64,000 bases of DNA from Climacium dendroides (GCA_950106755.1 OX467090.1:16863489-16927488); one strand, 5' to 3'. Shown: positions 47,442 through 59,630, counted from the first letter of the stretch. Numbers and translations are program-made. The notes: a model not told the origin generated them from the letters alone.

Positions 47442-48544
47442 TTTTAGCCATAAAAATGATATCTCTTGAATTTGAGCCCACGTAATGAAATGAAGATTAT
47501 CAAGTTTATTTTTTATTTGAATTGGAAAATTTGAGAAATTTGAGAAATCCAATATTTCATTGAAACTTGAACTGGAATCATAACCATGGTTTATTGATTT
47601 TATAAATTTATAATGACATGGCAGCTTTCACTTATACCATGATGTTTTGACATAATATATACCTATGGTGAAAATTTTAGACTTTTTAAGCATACCATTT
47701 GTAATTAATATGAATTTTCTTCACTTTTTCATCATAAAATTCAATAAGTTCAAATTTTCACAAAAGAATTTGAAATTTTAACTACTTATAGAAGAGATAT
47801 GATTTCATTTCTGAAAAATAAATACAAAAAATTCCTATAATAATTAGTTACAAAATAGGAACCTACAAAGTAAAAAGAATTTGAAATATAATTTTGTGGT
47901 CATATAGGTCTCTACTTTGAAGGTAAATTGTGGGTCATCTATGTTCTCTAATTGGATTTTTTTCATCCTTGCACATACCACTTTTCACCAAAAGAAATTC
48001 CATGTATCTTTTTTTGGGTCATTGCAAGAAACATTATCTACTTTTTGTAGCATTTTGGCAAAATTTGCATTTCAATAGGAGTGTACTATGAGTACTGCAA
48101 ATATTACATAGCGGAACAATCTTAGCTATTGATTAGAAAAAAAGACGACTAAAAGTACGATTACAAGTACTATGAACTACTTGCAAGTATTGAAAAAATA
48201 CCAATGAAGCTAGTATACGAGTGTAAAGTAGGAGTGTAGAGCGTGAAATTGGAGCATGAAGCATGGATTTAGTGCCTTTTCTGTGATTTGATGCGGTAGA
48301 AAGTGAAAAATTTAGTTTTTTTGGGCAAGGTTGGGTGATTATTCACAGAAATTGGCTGTAAATTTTGGGCCCGTTTTTGATAAATTACCATATTTTAGGG
48401 CAATGAAAAAAACAAGTCTAAAAATGATTGGATTTCAAAACTCTAACACCAAAATTTGTGCTAGATCACTATTTGAACGTGTGCATAAAACTTTTGTAAG
48501 CTTTCACTACATGGAATGAAGGATTCTAATGTTTGAAATCTGAA
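47442..48544. other. AT-rich DNA left of the CACTA element
   Basis: No supported gene, RNA or transposon terminus seen. Confidence 0.5.
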
Positions 48545-49484
48545 CACTATAAGAAAACTACTTTTTTCCTCATGTTTTTACAAAAACATGTGATGTCCAG
48601 AAAGATGTCACATGTTTTTCGAAAACATACGACGTTTCTGAAAAAACATTGGTTTTTTGACGAGATTTCAGTTGATGTCACCAAAAACAGGGCAACAAAA
48701 TTCAAAGAACATTTTAATGTCACTTGCAACGTCACATGTCCTCCACGACATTTGACACAATATAAGACATTTTTTCGGTGATGTCATCGAGAACGTAGTT
48801 TGTCCACGTCAACAATTTTGTTCGGGGCCACTTTGGGCAGCAACTGAACAATGCTGGGGGGTGCTGCCCAATAGAGAAAAATGTTGAAGAAGGGGCAGGT
48901 GCTTCCACAAGGCTTTAAAAAAATGTGGGCACATTCTAATGACAAGTGGTGAACTAAAAATTGATCCTATAGGTTGCTACATTCTAAAATTGTTGAGATA
49001 AATATTCTACATATGAAATTAATATACATTTATTATCTTGACGCTCATAAAGTGATGAACATAGTAAATAAAAAGGACAAGGAAAAAGTGATATTCAGCT
49101 TTGGAATTTCATCAAAGTGGGCCCTTTATATTTTTAATCCATTCTTCTGGGCCCAAAAAATTAGGCCATTGAATTGGGAGCATCTATTGCCCACGCTATT
49201 ATTTTAAAATAGAGAAAGGGACTAATACCTTGGGCTTCCACAACAAAAGGACTGAATTGCAAGCATGACAAATGGCGAAGTACTGCAAAGGGCTTTGCCA
49301 CAATATTTTCATGCAAAATGAAGTAGGGTCCACTGCCAGGGGGCCTTATTCCATGAAAGTGGGCCTTTTTCATTTAAAAGCCTTTTCTATGGGCCCAAAT
49401 AAATAGGTCATAAAATTGGGAGCACATACTGCAATTTTCTAGAAACTAGGGAACTACAAAAAATTGCAATTTCAAAAATTTTAG

Positions 49485-50043
49485 TAATTGTTATATCATA
49501 TCCATCTAGCATAGGAAAAATTAATGAACTCCAAATTTCATTTAATTATTAGATCATATCCATCTAACACTACAAACATTCATGAATTCTAAATTTTTTT
49601 TAATTGTTAGATCATATCCATCTAACAAAAAATACAAACATCAATTCAAAACTTTTTTGAATTGTTAGATCATATCCATGTAACCCAAAAAAAAGACATG
49701 AATTCCAAATTTTTTGAATTGTTAGATCATATCCATCTAACACCACAAATATTCATGAATTTCATATTTTTTTTGTTATTAGATCATTTCCATCTAACAC
49801 TAAAAATAGACATGAATTTCAAATTGATTTGAATTGTAATATCATATCCATATAGCACATATAACATTCATGATTTTCAATATTTTTTTTGGTAGATCAT
49901 ATCCATCTAACAAAAAAAAAATTCATGGATTCGGAATTCCTTAAAGTTGTTAGATCATATCCATCTAATGCAAAAACATTCATGCACTTCAATTTTTTTT
50001 CCATTATTAGATCATATCCATCTAACATAAAAAACATGCATGC
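49485..50043. repeat. Ten-copy, about 58-bp tandem array with a dyad-symmetric core
   Basis: Each unit contains TTAGATCATATCCATCTAA, in which TTAGAT and ATCTAA form a dyad around seven bases, followed by a variable A/T spacer usually holding CATTCATGAATT. I count ten copies, from about 49,491 to 50,028. The core is much better kept than the spacers. It lies about 0.95-1.5 kb inside the left end of the CACTA element. Confidence 0.9.
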
Positions 50044-50713
50044 AATAAACTACAACCATTAGTTAGAAGGCTTCTAGTGCATAGGAAAAGAAACTAGATC
50101 AAATTGCAAACTAAGAAAATATAAAAGATAAAAAATACAAAAGTGAAGTAGAAACAAAAATGTGAAGTTGTAAATGAGTCTAAATATAAATTAGAAATGA
50201 CCAAAAAAGAAAAATCATGAAAAGTACAAAAAATTGCTAGTAAACTTAAAACTACTAGGAAAACACTAATGTAGTGATAGAAGCTCTAAATTAGGCAAAT
50301 AATGGTAATTAGAGGGATTTTTCAGTGAATTAGTGATGGAAGAAAGTAATTAGGAGTGTTAATAGTTAGGAAGGTAGGATTATAGTCGAATTAGGGTTAG
50401 GGATTTGGGGAGAGTCTCCTCTCTTCTCTCTCTTGTGTTTTTGGAGTGTGAGGTGTTTTGGAAGGGAAATGAGGAATGGAGGGTGAGAGGACAATGAGAG
50501 CAAGAAGAATGAGGAGCTAGGTTAGAGTAAGCGATTAGTCGAATAGGTTTCTCACTCTTGAAGGTACATGGAGTGAAGAAATGGGGAGAAGTTGGTTTTG
50601 GGAGAGATTGGAAGGGGCAGCCAACTTCGGTAGCTTATAATGAGTGAATGGTAAGGCCAATTGTTTTAAGTTTTGGAGAGGATTGAGTTCTTCACGTCAG
50701 CTTCTCAAAGAGC
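50044..50713. other. Element interior between array and tandem duplication
   Basis: No gene assigned. A TTAGGGTTAGGG-type phrase and a pyrimidine-rich CTCCTCTCTTCTCTCTC run lie at 50,390-50,435, resembling a promoter or leader. Confidence 0.4.
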
Positions 50714-51080
50714 AAAGTCATGAACCCATTGGAGCACGGATGAGGCAGCAATAAGCATTTCTATGAAGGGAAGTTTGCTGCCGTTAGTTTTTGAAATTTG
50801 CAACTTTGGAGGGTGATTGCCAAGTGACGACAAAGAAAATGGAGCTGAAAATTGGCATGAAGATGCGCCGTGAATTTGGCTTTCTGAAAAGCCTAGCTTT
50901 GACCCAATTAAAGCACGGAAGAAGCGGTGGTGATCATTTTGGTGAAGGGAAGTTGGTGGCCGCAAGTTTTTTGGAGGGTGACATTGAGGGGCAATTGCCA
51001 AGCGACAGATGAGCAAGTGGAGCTACAAATTGGTGGAAGTGTGTCCTAGAGCTGGCTTTCTAAAAAGTCTAAGCTCAATG
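50714..51080. repeat. Two-copy tandem duplication of about 185-190 bp
   Basis: Units start near 50,714 and 50,906. Both contain AAAGCACGGA or GGAGCACGGA, GAAGGGAAGTT, TTGCCAAG-GACGA and GGCTTTCTGAAAAGCCTA-like phrases. Possibly decayed coding sequence; no intact frame spans it. Confidence 0.7.
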
Positions 51081-52318
51081 ACTTTTGAGCTTGTATAAAT
51101 TTAGAGTGGCCAATCCAATACCATGAGGTCTGCTACCCTAATGGAGGTCAAGTGAACTCCATCTCTTGTGGTGTCTTTGCCATATCTACCAATTGAAATT
51201 GTAATGATGATTACGAAACATGTTCTTGAAGGATTGGATTGAATGGGAGTATGTATTGAAATTAGGGTTGCATGGTTGTATGACCACATGAGAGTGACGG
51301 TTCAAGTGCATGAAAGGCATGTGAGCTGGAATTTTAACCTAAGTCTCATTTAGGGTCCTTTTTGGTGCCCTAATGGAGATTTTGAGGGCAAAATTGGCAT
51401 GGAATGTGCTCTAGTTGGATAGGGTGAATGTGGATGCATGAATTATAGAATGGAAAGGTTTGAGGGCTGTGATCCTTTGTTGGGGCCCAATTTGGGCCTT
51501 GTGGGAGCCCCATTTGCCAATTTTAACATAATATTGGTCTAGAAGGTGAACCTAATCATTGAGGCTATGAATGATTACATTTTGGAGGTGCTAATGGTCA
51601 TTTTGGAGTGAATTGGAGGTGCCTCCCACTCTCCATTTAGGGCTGAATTGCTAAAAAGGTACGAAAAACTTTACTAAGTCTATTGCTTGGAAGGTTAGGC
51701 TAGATTTAGGATCCCATATACTCCTTCCGGCCCAACTTTGTGAATGAGTTTTATCTTAGGGTGAAATTCACTCACAGTTTCACTATGTTTTGGGTTTGTT
51801 GTTAATGACATCAAGGCAAACACATGATGTTCTGAAGTTGTGTTCGTGGTGACATCCTTTTGCACGCGATGACGTTCCTACGTCATTGACGATGTCATCA
51901 TTGACGTCTTCACGTCACTTGTTATGTCATGAGAAGCATAGGGAGCAACATGTGTGTAGTTCTCAAGGTACTTCATTTTTTGTCGTCATAAGTGCGTGAA
52001 AGTGAACTTCAAATGTGGGTTGACGCTCATTTAAGGAATGTAGACCAATTTTTATGCAAAAAATTCAGAACTATGTAATCTTCATTGAAACGTGTTCGAA
52101 ATGACGTCATTATTAGTGTCTGCCATGTTTTTTTACATGTTGATGAAGATGCACCTTCGACCCTTACGGTCCCATAGCATATCCACCTAAGCTTTGATGT
52201 ATTGAGTATTGCCATAGCATTTCTATAAGAGATACTTTCTAAACCCTGAAGTTTGTAAATTATTATTTCTTGCCACATCACTTCCAAGCCTGCACTAATT
52301 TGATAGAATGGGCTTGTC
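51081..52318. other. Element interior, GACGTC-rich stretch
   Basis: No supported gene. 51,780-51,930 holds a dense run of ATGACGT, GATGTCATC, GACGTCTTCACGTCAC words like those near the element ends. Confidence 0.45.
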
Positions 52319-53451
52319 GAGATTCAGGCTAGTGAAAAAGCTCAGGCAAAGTTGGCACACATGCGTGCAATTTCCAAGAGTAAAGAAACAGGCTCGACAC
52401 AGTTGAAGGTTGTTGAAAGACAGGCCGTTTCTCACTTGGTGAGTGCTCTCCAAAACTTACCCGTTGTTGCCACTACTTTCTTATGCAATATATAGAACTC
52501 CAATTTTTTCTTCTCTCATGTGATTGTAATGTCATCAAAGATGTCGTTCATGACGAGTTATACTTCAGAAGACATACTTGAAGACGTCGCATGTTTCTTC
52601 TGATGTCTTCAAAGACAGGTGAGTTCAACGCATGTGTCTACAAAGATTGATGGCTTCTTTCATTTTTTGCTCTCTTTGAATTTGCAGATGTTTGATCGTG
52701 TCTTGAGTGTGCTGAATCGAAGTAGCTTCATAGTAGTTCCATCTTGCCATTCTTCTTGTTGGTTGTATGTTAATGATTGTAATGTTGTAATGTAGACCAT
52801 GAATTTGGGTCGGTCTCCGTTTGATGCGGAGATAGACGTTGAAGTGGCTAAGGAGTTGAAAAGAATCAGTGAGGAGAAGTCAAAAACCCACAGTGACTAT
52901 GGATTGGAGCTTAAGGAGTTGCGCACATGCATGACGGAGGTTGAAGGCTCCATGAGTCACCTCGAATCATCCCATTTGCGTATTAAGGACATGTTGAAGG
53001 AACTCTTTCTTGGAAAAAAGGTAAGGATCCTCAATCATTATAGGATCAAGGGGAGCCTTCTTTGTCCACAGAGGCTGTGGGAGGACTAGAGGATCTAACA
53101 TAAGGACGCGTAGCATGGAGAAAGGTGTAGAACGACTTCCTCATGCCAACATTGAAGTCTACCCCAGCTACGGAAGACAATGAAACACCTGTCACTAGTG
53201 ACGTTGTTGTTGATGTTGTCCTTGTAGAGGGAGACGTAGGAGACGTTGCAGGTGTGGAGGAAGACATTTTGGAGAATAATCTTGTTGCTAACATCTCGTA
53301 GGATTTAGTCTCAGTAGGTGCTTCCAAGTCCGCAGATGTCGTAGGCACACGTGAGGAAGTCGAAGTTGAACAAGAGGAAGACGATGCATGGAAATTGCCC
53401 CCTTCTAGCACAGCATCACAAAGTTCCCCTGTCACAATTTGTCAATATTAA
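52319..53451 (+). pseudogene. Coiled-coil protein gene remnant inside the CACTA element
   Basis: Exon-like blocks with splice ends: about 52,321-52,439 (ASEKAQAKLAHMRAISKSKE, then QLKVVERQAVSHL, donor GTGAGT), 52,796-53,020 (NLGRSPFDAEIDVEVAKELK with heptad-like LKRISEEKSK and LELKELRTCMTEVEG, donor AAG|GTAAGG) and about 53,127-53,451, an acidic tail (VEGDVGDVAGVEEDILENN, then EEVEVEQEEDD) ending TICQY-stop. One in-frame TAG (about 53,299) interrupts the tail. It is not a known transposase. Its place in a CACTA element recalls TNPA-like accessory proteins or a captured host gene. Its 3' end lies at the start of the large inverted repeat. Confidence 0.5.
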
Positions 53452-54906
53452 TCATACGATTATCGTCGGGCATTGTTTTCATGTTACATTCATTCATTTG
53501 GAAATATTGTTACAATACGAAATTGCCTTTCATGATTAGAGTGCAGTTTAGGCATATCATTCATATTTGAGTTTGAAATGTTAAAGTTGCACGATAACTA
53601 TACTTGACAAAATATGCATGATTTCAATGGTTTAGTGATGGGCTACTAACTTCGTGCAACATTTGTACTTATTTAAGACATATGAAGTTAGTGCAATAAT
53701 CACACAACATCAAGTCCATGCATAGTTATTGCACTAACATTGCATTTTTTTATCTTTTACAATTTTAGTACTAAGTCAATTGAAAAGCAGGAATTGTATT
53801 CAAAGTAAAAATTCAGACCTCATTTAAGCATAGTAGAAGAATTTTTCTTGAAAAACTTTGAACTAAGAAAAGTTGTGAAATTGAGCCATACTTCATCTCC
53901 AAAAATCCGTTTGACATTTTAAGTCTCTAATCAAAAGTTATACACAAATTTCAGAGAGGCGTTGGAAGGGAATTTTTTTTGACAATTTCTAATGCTTCTC
54001 TGAAATTTGTTCATAACTTTTGATTGAAGACTTTAAATGTCAAACGAAGTTTTGGAGATGAAACATGGCTTAATTTACCACCTTTTCTTAGTTCAAAGTT
54101 TTTCAAAAAAAGTTACTCTACTATGCCTAAATGAGGTCTGAAATTATGATTTTAACACAATTCCTGCATTTTCAAGTTGACAATGAGTGGTCAACCAAGC
54201 CTCTCATCTTTAAGTTATCCCATATGCTTTGAGTGGTCATGACAAACAATGAATTTCAATATAAAAAGAACCTCTCCACTCTTCAATCTTACCAAGTGCC
54301 ATTGGAGTGAATCTATCATCACGTTGTCAAGTTTTTAGTTAGCTTGGTCGTGGATTTAATTCAAACATTTGGTGCAGTTGTACATTTCTATCACTACATC
54401 ATTAAGTTTCTTGTTGGTCTAGTCATGGATTTAGTTCAACATTTGGTGCAATTATATAGATGTAAATTATAATTTATTAGATTATACTAATTAGTTAATA
54501 AACAAAATGAAATAAATTTAATTAAGAAAAAAATTATTGCCAATTAGAAAGATGATCAACAATTACACATTGATAATATTTTTCAAACAGTGATAACATT
54601 TAATAAGAGTCACTCCAGTACAAGTAGCAATGACATTATTGTCATGAATTTTTCGTGTACTTCAACGTAGATAAAATACACAACAAAGATAATAGTTTTT
54701 TGTGCATAATTTGTGTCATTAGCACACCTACGATTATCGTATAGAGGTCACATAGTTAATATAGATGAAAAAATAGTGCCACTTCTTTGCAGTAATCGTG
54801 TGCATTGTAACGATGCAATAACTTATAAATTAACGTACGCACCCATGAAATAATAGTAACTACATGGTAATTGCTAACAATTCGTTGGGCCAGAACTTTA
54901 AGATGA
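53441..54906. repeat. Left arm of 1,466-bp near-perfect inverted repeat
   Basis: It pairs with 56,054-57,519: positions add up to 110,960 at every point I checked, so there are no net indels, and only one mismatch was seen in the stretches compared (53,469 region). Similarity fades outside 53,441. It begins in the last codons of the coiled-coil gene remnant and ends at an ATG (AAGATGA). Confidence 0.95.
53775..54181. repeat. Nested hairpin (foldback MITE-like) within the left arm
   Basis: Inverted ends GTCAATTGAAAAGCAGGAAT and, from the right, GTCAACTTGAAAATGCAGGA, with most of the intervening 400 bp also self-complementary (AAACTTTGAACTAAGAAAAG, GAGGTCTGAA and TCTGAAATTTG occur on both limbs). 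No flanking duplication identified. A mirror copy lies at 56,779-57,185. Confidence 0.85.
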
Positions 54907-55606
54907 ATAACATAGAATGCCTTTATATTAGAAGTTGATCATGACATTATTACCTAAACATGAATATTCACTTTAAATATGTACAAACACATCATGAAAG
55001 AATGTGCACAGTAATCACTTAACCAAAATGAAAATGGCAATGAATGCAAAAATTTACAATGGAAGTATTATGACATGAAAAGGTAGATGTTATGTGCTAT
55101 AGAAGAGGAAATACAAAGACGAATATGCTCAAAGAAGCGTAAAAAAAGGACTAAGTCTTTCAAAAGACTTTCCTTGAAAAAAATGACACTATAGCCGAGA
55201 CAATGAAGTTTTTGGAGAGGTCTGCTGAAGAGGACAAAGGTAACACCTACTCCCCCCAATCTCTATGGCCAATGCTAGAGTCCCTCGCTTCCAAGCCTGA
55301 CATACAGACACGCTTCTGAGAACATTACAGCAAACATGGTCTACGCCCGTGGATGTCGCAGACAACGACATGATGTGTTCACAAAAATGAAAGGCAAAAT
55401 CAGTAAAGAAAAAATCACTTCTTCCGAGATGGTGATCTCTTCCCGCTGGATGCCTACATCACTCAAGCACCATCCATAGCATGAGTTAGAGTATTGTAGG
55501 ATACATTGTGAGCAACAAAAAGGTCATAGCATGGTTTTGTTTACCAAACCATGCACGAATACCATATGAAGCAATAAAGGGCTCAATCCCAAGTACTGGT
55601 ACTGAC
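54907..55606. other. Inverted-repeat spacer, lower part
   Basis: The minus strand may hold later exons of the gene starting at 56,057 (a frame near 55,189-55,371 reads through Cys- and Ser-rich sequence), but no consistent splice chain was found. Confidence 0.35.
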
Positions 55607-56057
55607 CTTAGAAGAACTTGTAACAGGCTTTGAAACATTCGGGGCCTTCGATGCTCCTTTTGCCACGCTTGTTTTTGTCAGTGTTTTCACAACCTTCTCA
55701 GATGCTGTAGAGCTTGTCTTCGTTGACCGATGAGGTCTACCTGATGAATCTGGAAGGGCTTCACCATCCTCCAAAAAAACAAAAAACCATTGTCGTCATG
55801 GATTGCATGTCACAAAAGACGCCTAATTTTGTTAATATTGACATGAGCAATAACATGACGCATGACATTTAAATTCACCTCAAGTGTCCTCAGCAATGTC
55901 TTCCACAACAAATAAACAACCTCATGAATAGTGGAAGATCAGCTACGGATGGATGAACACAATGACAAACAAAACCAAAGTTGTAGAAGTGTAGTACCTC
56001 TTCCGGGCTTACACTCTGGCCTTCAGATGCAGGATTGTAACCACGGGTTGAACTCAT
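55607..56057 (-). CDS. Candidate Ser/Thr/Lys-rich protein gene, first exons
   Basis: Exon 55,998-56,057 reads MSSTRGYNPASEGQSVSPEE and ends at donor GAG|GTACTA. Exon 55,607-55,768 follows an acceptor TTTTGGAG|GAT and reads DGEALPDSSGRPHRSTKTSS, then KTLTKTSVAKGASKAPNV, ending AAG|GTCAGT. The phases agree (0 and 0), giving at least 74 residues of basic, disordered protein. The ATG sits exactly at the inner edge of the right arm, so the arm supplies its leader and promoter. Later exons are unclear. No family recognised. Confidence 0.4.
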
Positions 56058-57519
56058 CTTAAAGTTCTGGCCCAACGAATTGTTAGCAATTACCATGTAG
56101 TTACTATTATTTCATGGGTGCGTACGTTAATTTATAAGTTATTGCATCGTTACAATGCACACGATTACTGCAAAGAAGTGGCACTATTTTTTCATCTATA
56201 TTAACTATGTGACCTCTATACGATAATCGTAGGTGTGCTAATGACACAAATTATGCACAAAAAACTATTATCTTTGTTGTGTATTTTATCTACGTTGAAG
56301 TACACGAAAAATTCATGACAATAATGTCATTGCTACTTGTACTGGAGTGACTCTTATTAAATGTTATCACTGTTTGAAAAATATTATCAATGTGTAATTG
56401 TTGATCATCTTTCTAATTGGCAATAATTTTTTTCTTAATTAAATTTATTTCATTTTGTTTATTAACTAATTAGTATAATCTAATAAATTATAATTTACAT
56501 CTATATAATTGCACCAAATGTTGAACTAAATCCATGACTAGACCAACAAGAAACTTAATGATGTAGTGATAGAAATGTACAACTGCACCAAATGTTTGAA
56601 TTAAATCCACGACCAAGCTAACTAAAAACTTGACAACGTGATGATAGATTCACTCCAATGGCACTTGGTAAGATTGAAGAGTGGAGAGGTTCTTTTTATA
56701 TTGAAATTCATTGTTTGTCATGACCACTCAAAGCATATGGGATAACTTAAAGATGAGAGGCTTGGTTGACCACTCATTGTCAACTTGAAAATGCAGGAAT
56801 TGTGTTAAAATCATAATTTCAGACCTCATTTAGGCATAGTAGAGTAACTTTTTTTGAAAAACTTTGAACTAAGAAAAGGTGGTAAATTAAGCCATGTTTC
56901 ATCTCCAAAACTTCGTTTGACATTTAAAGTCTTCAATCAAAAGTTATGAACAAATTTCAGAGAAGCATTAGAAATTGTCAAAAAAAATTCCCTTCCAACG
57001 CCTCTCTGAAATTTGTGTATAACTTTTGATTAGAGACTTAAAATGTCAAACGGATTTTTGGAGATGAAGTATGGCTCAATTTCACAACTTTTCTTAGTTC
57101 AAAGTTTTTCAAGAAAAATTCTTCTACTATGCTTAAATGAGGTCTGAATTTTTACTTTGAATACAATTCCTGCTTTTCAATTGACTTAGTACTAAAATTG
57201 TAAAAGATAAAAAAATGCAATGTTAGTGCAATAACTATGCATGGACTTGATGTTGTGTGATTATTGCACTAACTTCATATGTCTTAAATAAGTACAAATG
57301 TTGCACGAAGTTAGTAGCCCATCACTAAACCATTGAAATCATGCATATTTTGTCAAGTATAGTTATCGTGCAACTTTAACATTTCAAACTCAAATATGAA
57401 TGATATGCCTAAACTGCACTCTAATCATGAAAGGCAATTTCGTATTGTAACAATATTTCCAAATGAATGAATGTAACATGAAAACAATGTCCGACGATAA
57501 TCGTATGATTAATATTGAC
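56054..57519. repeat. Right arm of 1,466-bp near-perfect inverted repeat
   Basis: Reverse complement of 53,441-54,906, including the nested hairpin. Beyond 57,519 the minus strand still shows a short diverged match to the end of the coiled-coil gene (TSQSSLVTICQY against TASQSSPVTICQY), so the duplicated unit once included coding sequence. About 1.15 kb separates the arms. Confidence 0.95.
56779..57185. repeat. Nested hairpin within the right arm
   Basis: Mirror copy of 53,775-54,181 with the same termini. Its presence in both arms shows it was inserted before the arms were duplicated or was copied by conversion. Confidence 0.85.
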
Positions 57520-58337
57520 AAATCGTGACAAGAGAACTTTGTGATGTTGTATATTTTTGCATACATCTTGTTCTTGCCCTCATTGATGGAAGGTAGACAC
57601 ACTTTATAAATAGGTGAATGTATGACTTCTTTATCGACAACATGGCAACTACACGCTCTGAACCCACATCAATCATGAAAGTGGCTCCCACATTCTGTTT
57701 CTTTTCATTTGTTATGTTTCATGTTAGATTGAATGTCATGGACAATGTTCCAGAATGAAGCCCCCATTGAAGCCGTATTAAGTAACATGTCACTAAGGAT
57801 ATAATTTCAAACATTAAAATGTCACCGAAAACATACAACCTGTCATCATCGGTAATGAAAAGACAATCCAGCATGACAACACGACGTTTGCAATGATGTC
57901 CTCTGAAACATGCCGTTGTTATAGACGACGTCACTGAAAACATACTTACAAGCATACAATCTTAATGAATTGACCTACGTGGCATCTGACGTGGAAGCGC
58001 CACGTCAGTTTTTTTGTTTGCCACGTCAGATTTCACAAGGGTCCACGTCACTATGTCGGGCAATCCAAGAAAAAGAAACATGTGGCTTCTTCAGCCCGGA
58101 AAAAGTCTGAGTTGGCAACGTGGACCCCTCTACGTGCCACACTTTGGTGAATTTGGAAGACCCTGATTACAAGTGATGTCACTAGAAATTTGTAGTGCTT
58201 TTCGTGACGTCCAAGAAAATTTGGACATGTTTTCACATCACCAAAAAAATGCATTTTTGATCATATCATTGGTGACAGCAAACTATGTTTAAGGCACATT
58301 TTTCTGAATGTCACCAAAATCACTGTTTCCTTATAGT
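57520..58337. other. Right subterminal region of the CACTA element
   Basis: No gene. It contains a remnant of the coiled-coil gene end (57,520-57,600) and many ATGTCACC, GACGTC, CACGTCAG and TGACGTGG words from 57,780 to the right terminus. Confidence 0.6.
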
Positions 58338-58600
58338 GGAAGAATTTATTTGTTTATGGCCTTGCCTAACAATAACAACAACATTGAACTCCTCCTAATA
58401 TGGGATTATTAAGGTACCATTTTTGTTGAGTTTTGCAATTATTTTATAGGGTTTAGGGTCTATATATGTAACAAATCTTACTTAGGATATAGGACATCTG
58501 CTAAAGTTGTCCCAAAATAAAGAATCGGGGTATTTTAGTTTTGGAGGTGGATAATTGTTTGGGAGTATTTTTGAATTCCTACAAAGGATGTTTGGTTGTA

Positions 58601-58863
58601 CAGTACCTACCAGGTCTGAACCGTGCAGTCCTTGTTTGTGCTGAAAATCATCAGTGAATTCAAAACTTCAAAATCACACCAGAGGCTCAAAAATTAATGA
58701 AATTGCAAGCTGTAAATTGTGTTTGGAAGATGAAGAAGCCTAGTTGTGTAATACATTGATTTATTGCGCTGAAAAAGTAAAAAAGTACAACAATAGTGCA
58801 ACATGCCAAACTATGATTTTCAGCACAAATAAGGACTGCACGGTTCAGACCTGGTGGGTACTG
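58601..58863. mobile_element. TA-flanked MITE with 51-bp inverted termini
   Basis: It begins CAGTACCTACCAGGTCTGAA and continues for about 51 bp that recur inverted at the right end with two mismatches. TA lies at 58,599-58,600 and 58,864-58,865. The length is 263 bp, non-coding. The TA duplication suggests Tc1/mariner affiliation. It is unrelated in sequence to the AGGTAAACC family. Confidence 0.92.
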
Positions 58864-58865
58864 TA

Positions 58866-59630
58866 CATTGCGTGTGAATATCCTTAAACCTTTACTAACA
58901 CATGAATTTAGGCTTACTTACCTAAAAATTGAAATAATTTTTGGTTGAATAATTGTCTTTCAAAAGTTTAGATTTGATTTTATTCGAATTTTTGGAAAGT
59001 GTAATATAAGAATCCTATGTTTATGTACATATGACCATGGTAGTAGCCCTATCACTGTGCGTCCAAAACCATGGACTTCAAGTTTCATTGCAAACATAGG
59101 GTTTGGATGGGTACCTATGACTATAATCCCAAGATTAGAAATATATCCTTTCACCATGGATTTAAGGGGGGGACGTTGATTGTGGTTCCAAGACCAAAAT
59201 CATATTTTGTAATCATGGATTTAGGGTGTGATCATAAACCTATAACCACTATCTAATATCACGATATACTTATGGATCTAAGACCTCTTTAGGGTTAAAC
59301 AAGGGCATACAATTAGGATTCCAAGGAAATGTGGTATTGAACATTGTCTATTCTTTGGTTTGTATTTATTGTACGTTGTTGTATTGTGAATTTGTATATA
59401 ATATAAATTTACACCGATACATTATTATAATGAGATTTTATGATTCGGGGAGAAGAAACTTATTGATAATGCTTCCAGTAGCTTAAAGGTGACGCTTGTA
59501 ACTGACAGTGAATGATATAAAGAGTTCAACCTTAAATTAACTTCATCAATTCGAGTTAGTCTTCTTGAATCTATAGAGTTTGTGATTCATTGTGGAGTTT
59601 GATTTTCAAATGTCAAATTGAAGGGTTTTT
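58866..59630. other. Intergenic, no supported gene
   Basis: Low-GC sequence with short repeated phrases about ACCATGGATTTA near 59,030-59,230; nothing else seen. Confidence 0.5.

Larger units (their letters stand above)
48545..58338. mobile_element. 9.8-kb CACTA-type transposon, apparently non-autonomous
   Basis: The left end reads CACTATAAGAAAACTAC and the right end, inverted, CACTATAAGGAAACAGT. GAA flanks both sides (48,542-48,544 and 58,339-58,341), the 3-bp duplication expected for CACTA/EnSpm. Both subterminal regions are crowded with GATGTCACC, GTGACGTC and ACGTCA words in both orientations, as expected for subterminal binding sites. No frame resembles the roughly 1,000-residue CACTA transposase, so it looks non-autonomous. 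It carries a ten-copy repeat array, a tandem duplication, coiled-coil and Ser/Thr-rich gene remnants and a 1,466-bp inverted repeat. Clusters of the same ACGT words near 51,780-51,930 could mean a nested or internal end. Confidence 0.85.

Noticed and set aside
49485..50043. Regular repeat-spacer pattern resembling a CRISPR array
   Set aside because: Plant nuclear context inside a transposon; the spacers are related A/T-rich sequences, not unique, and there are no cas genes.
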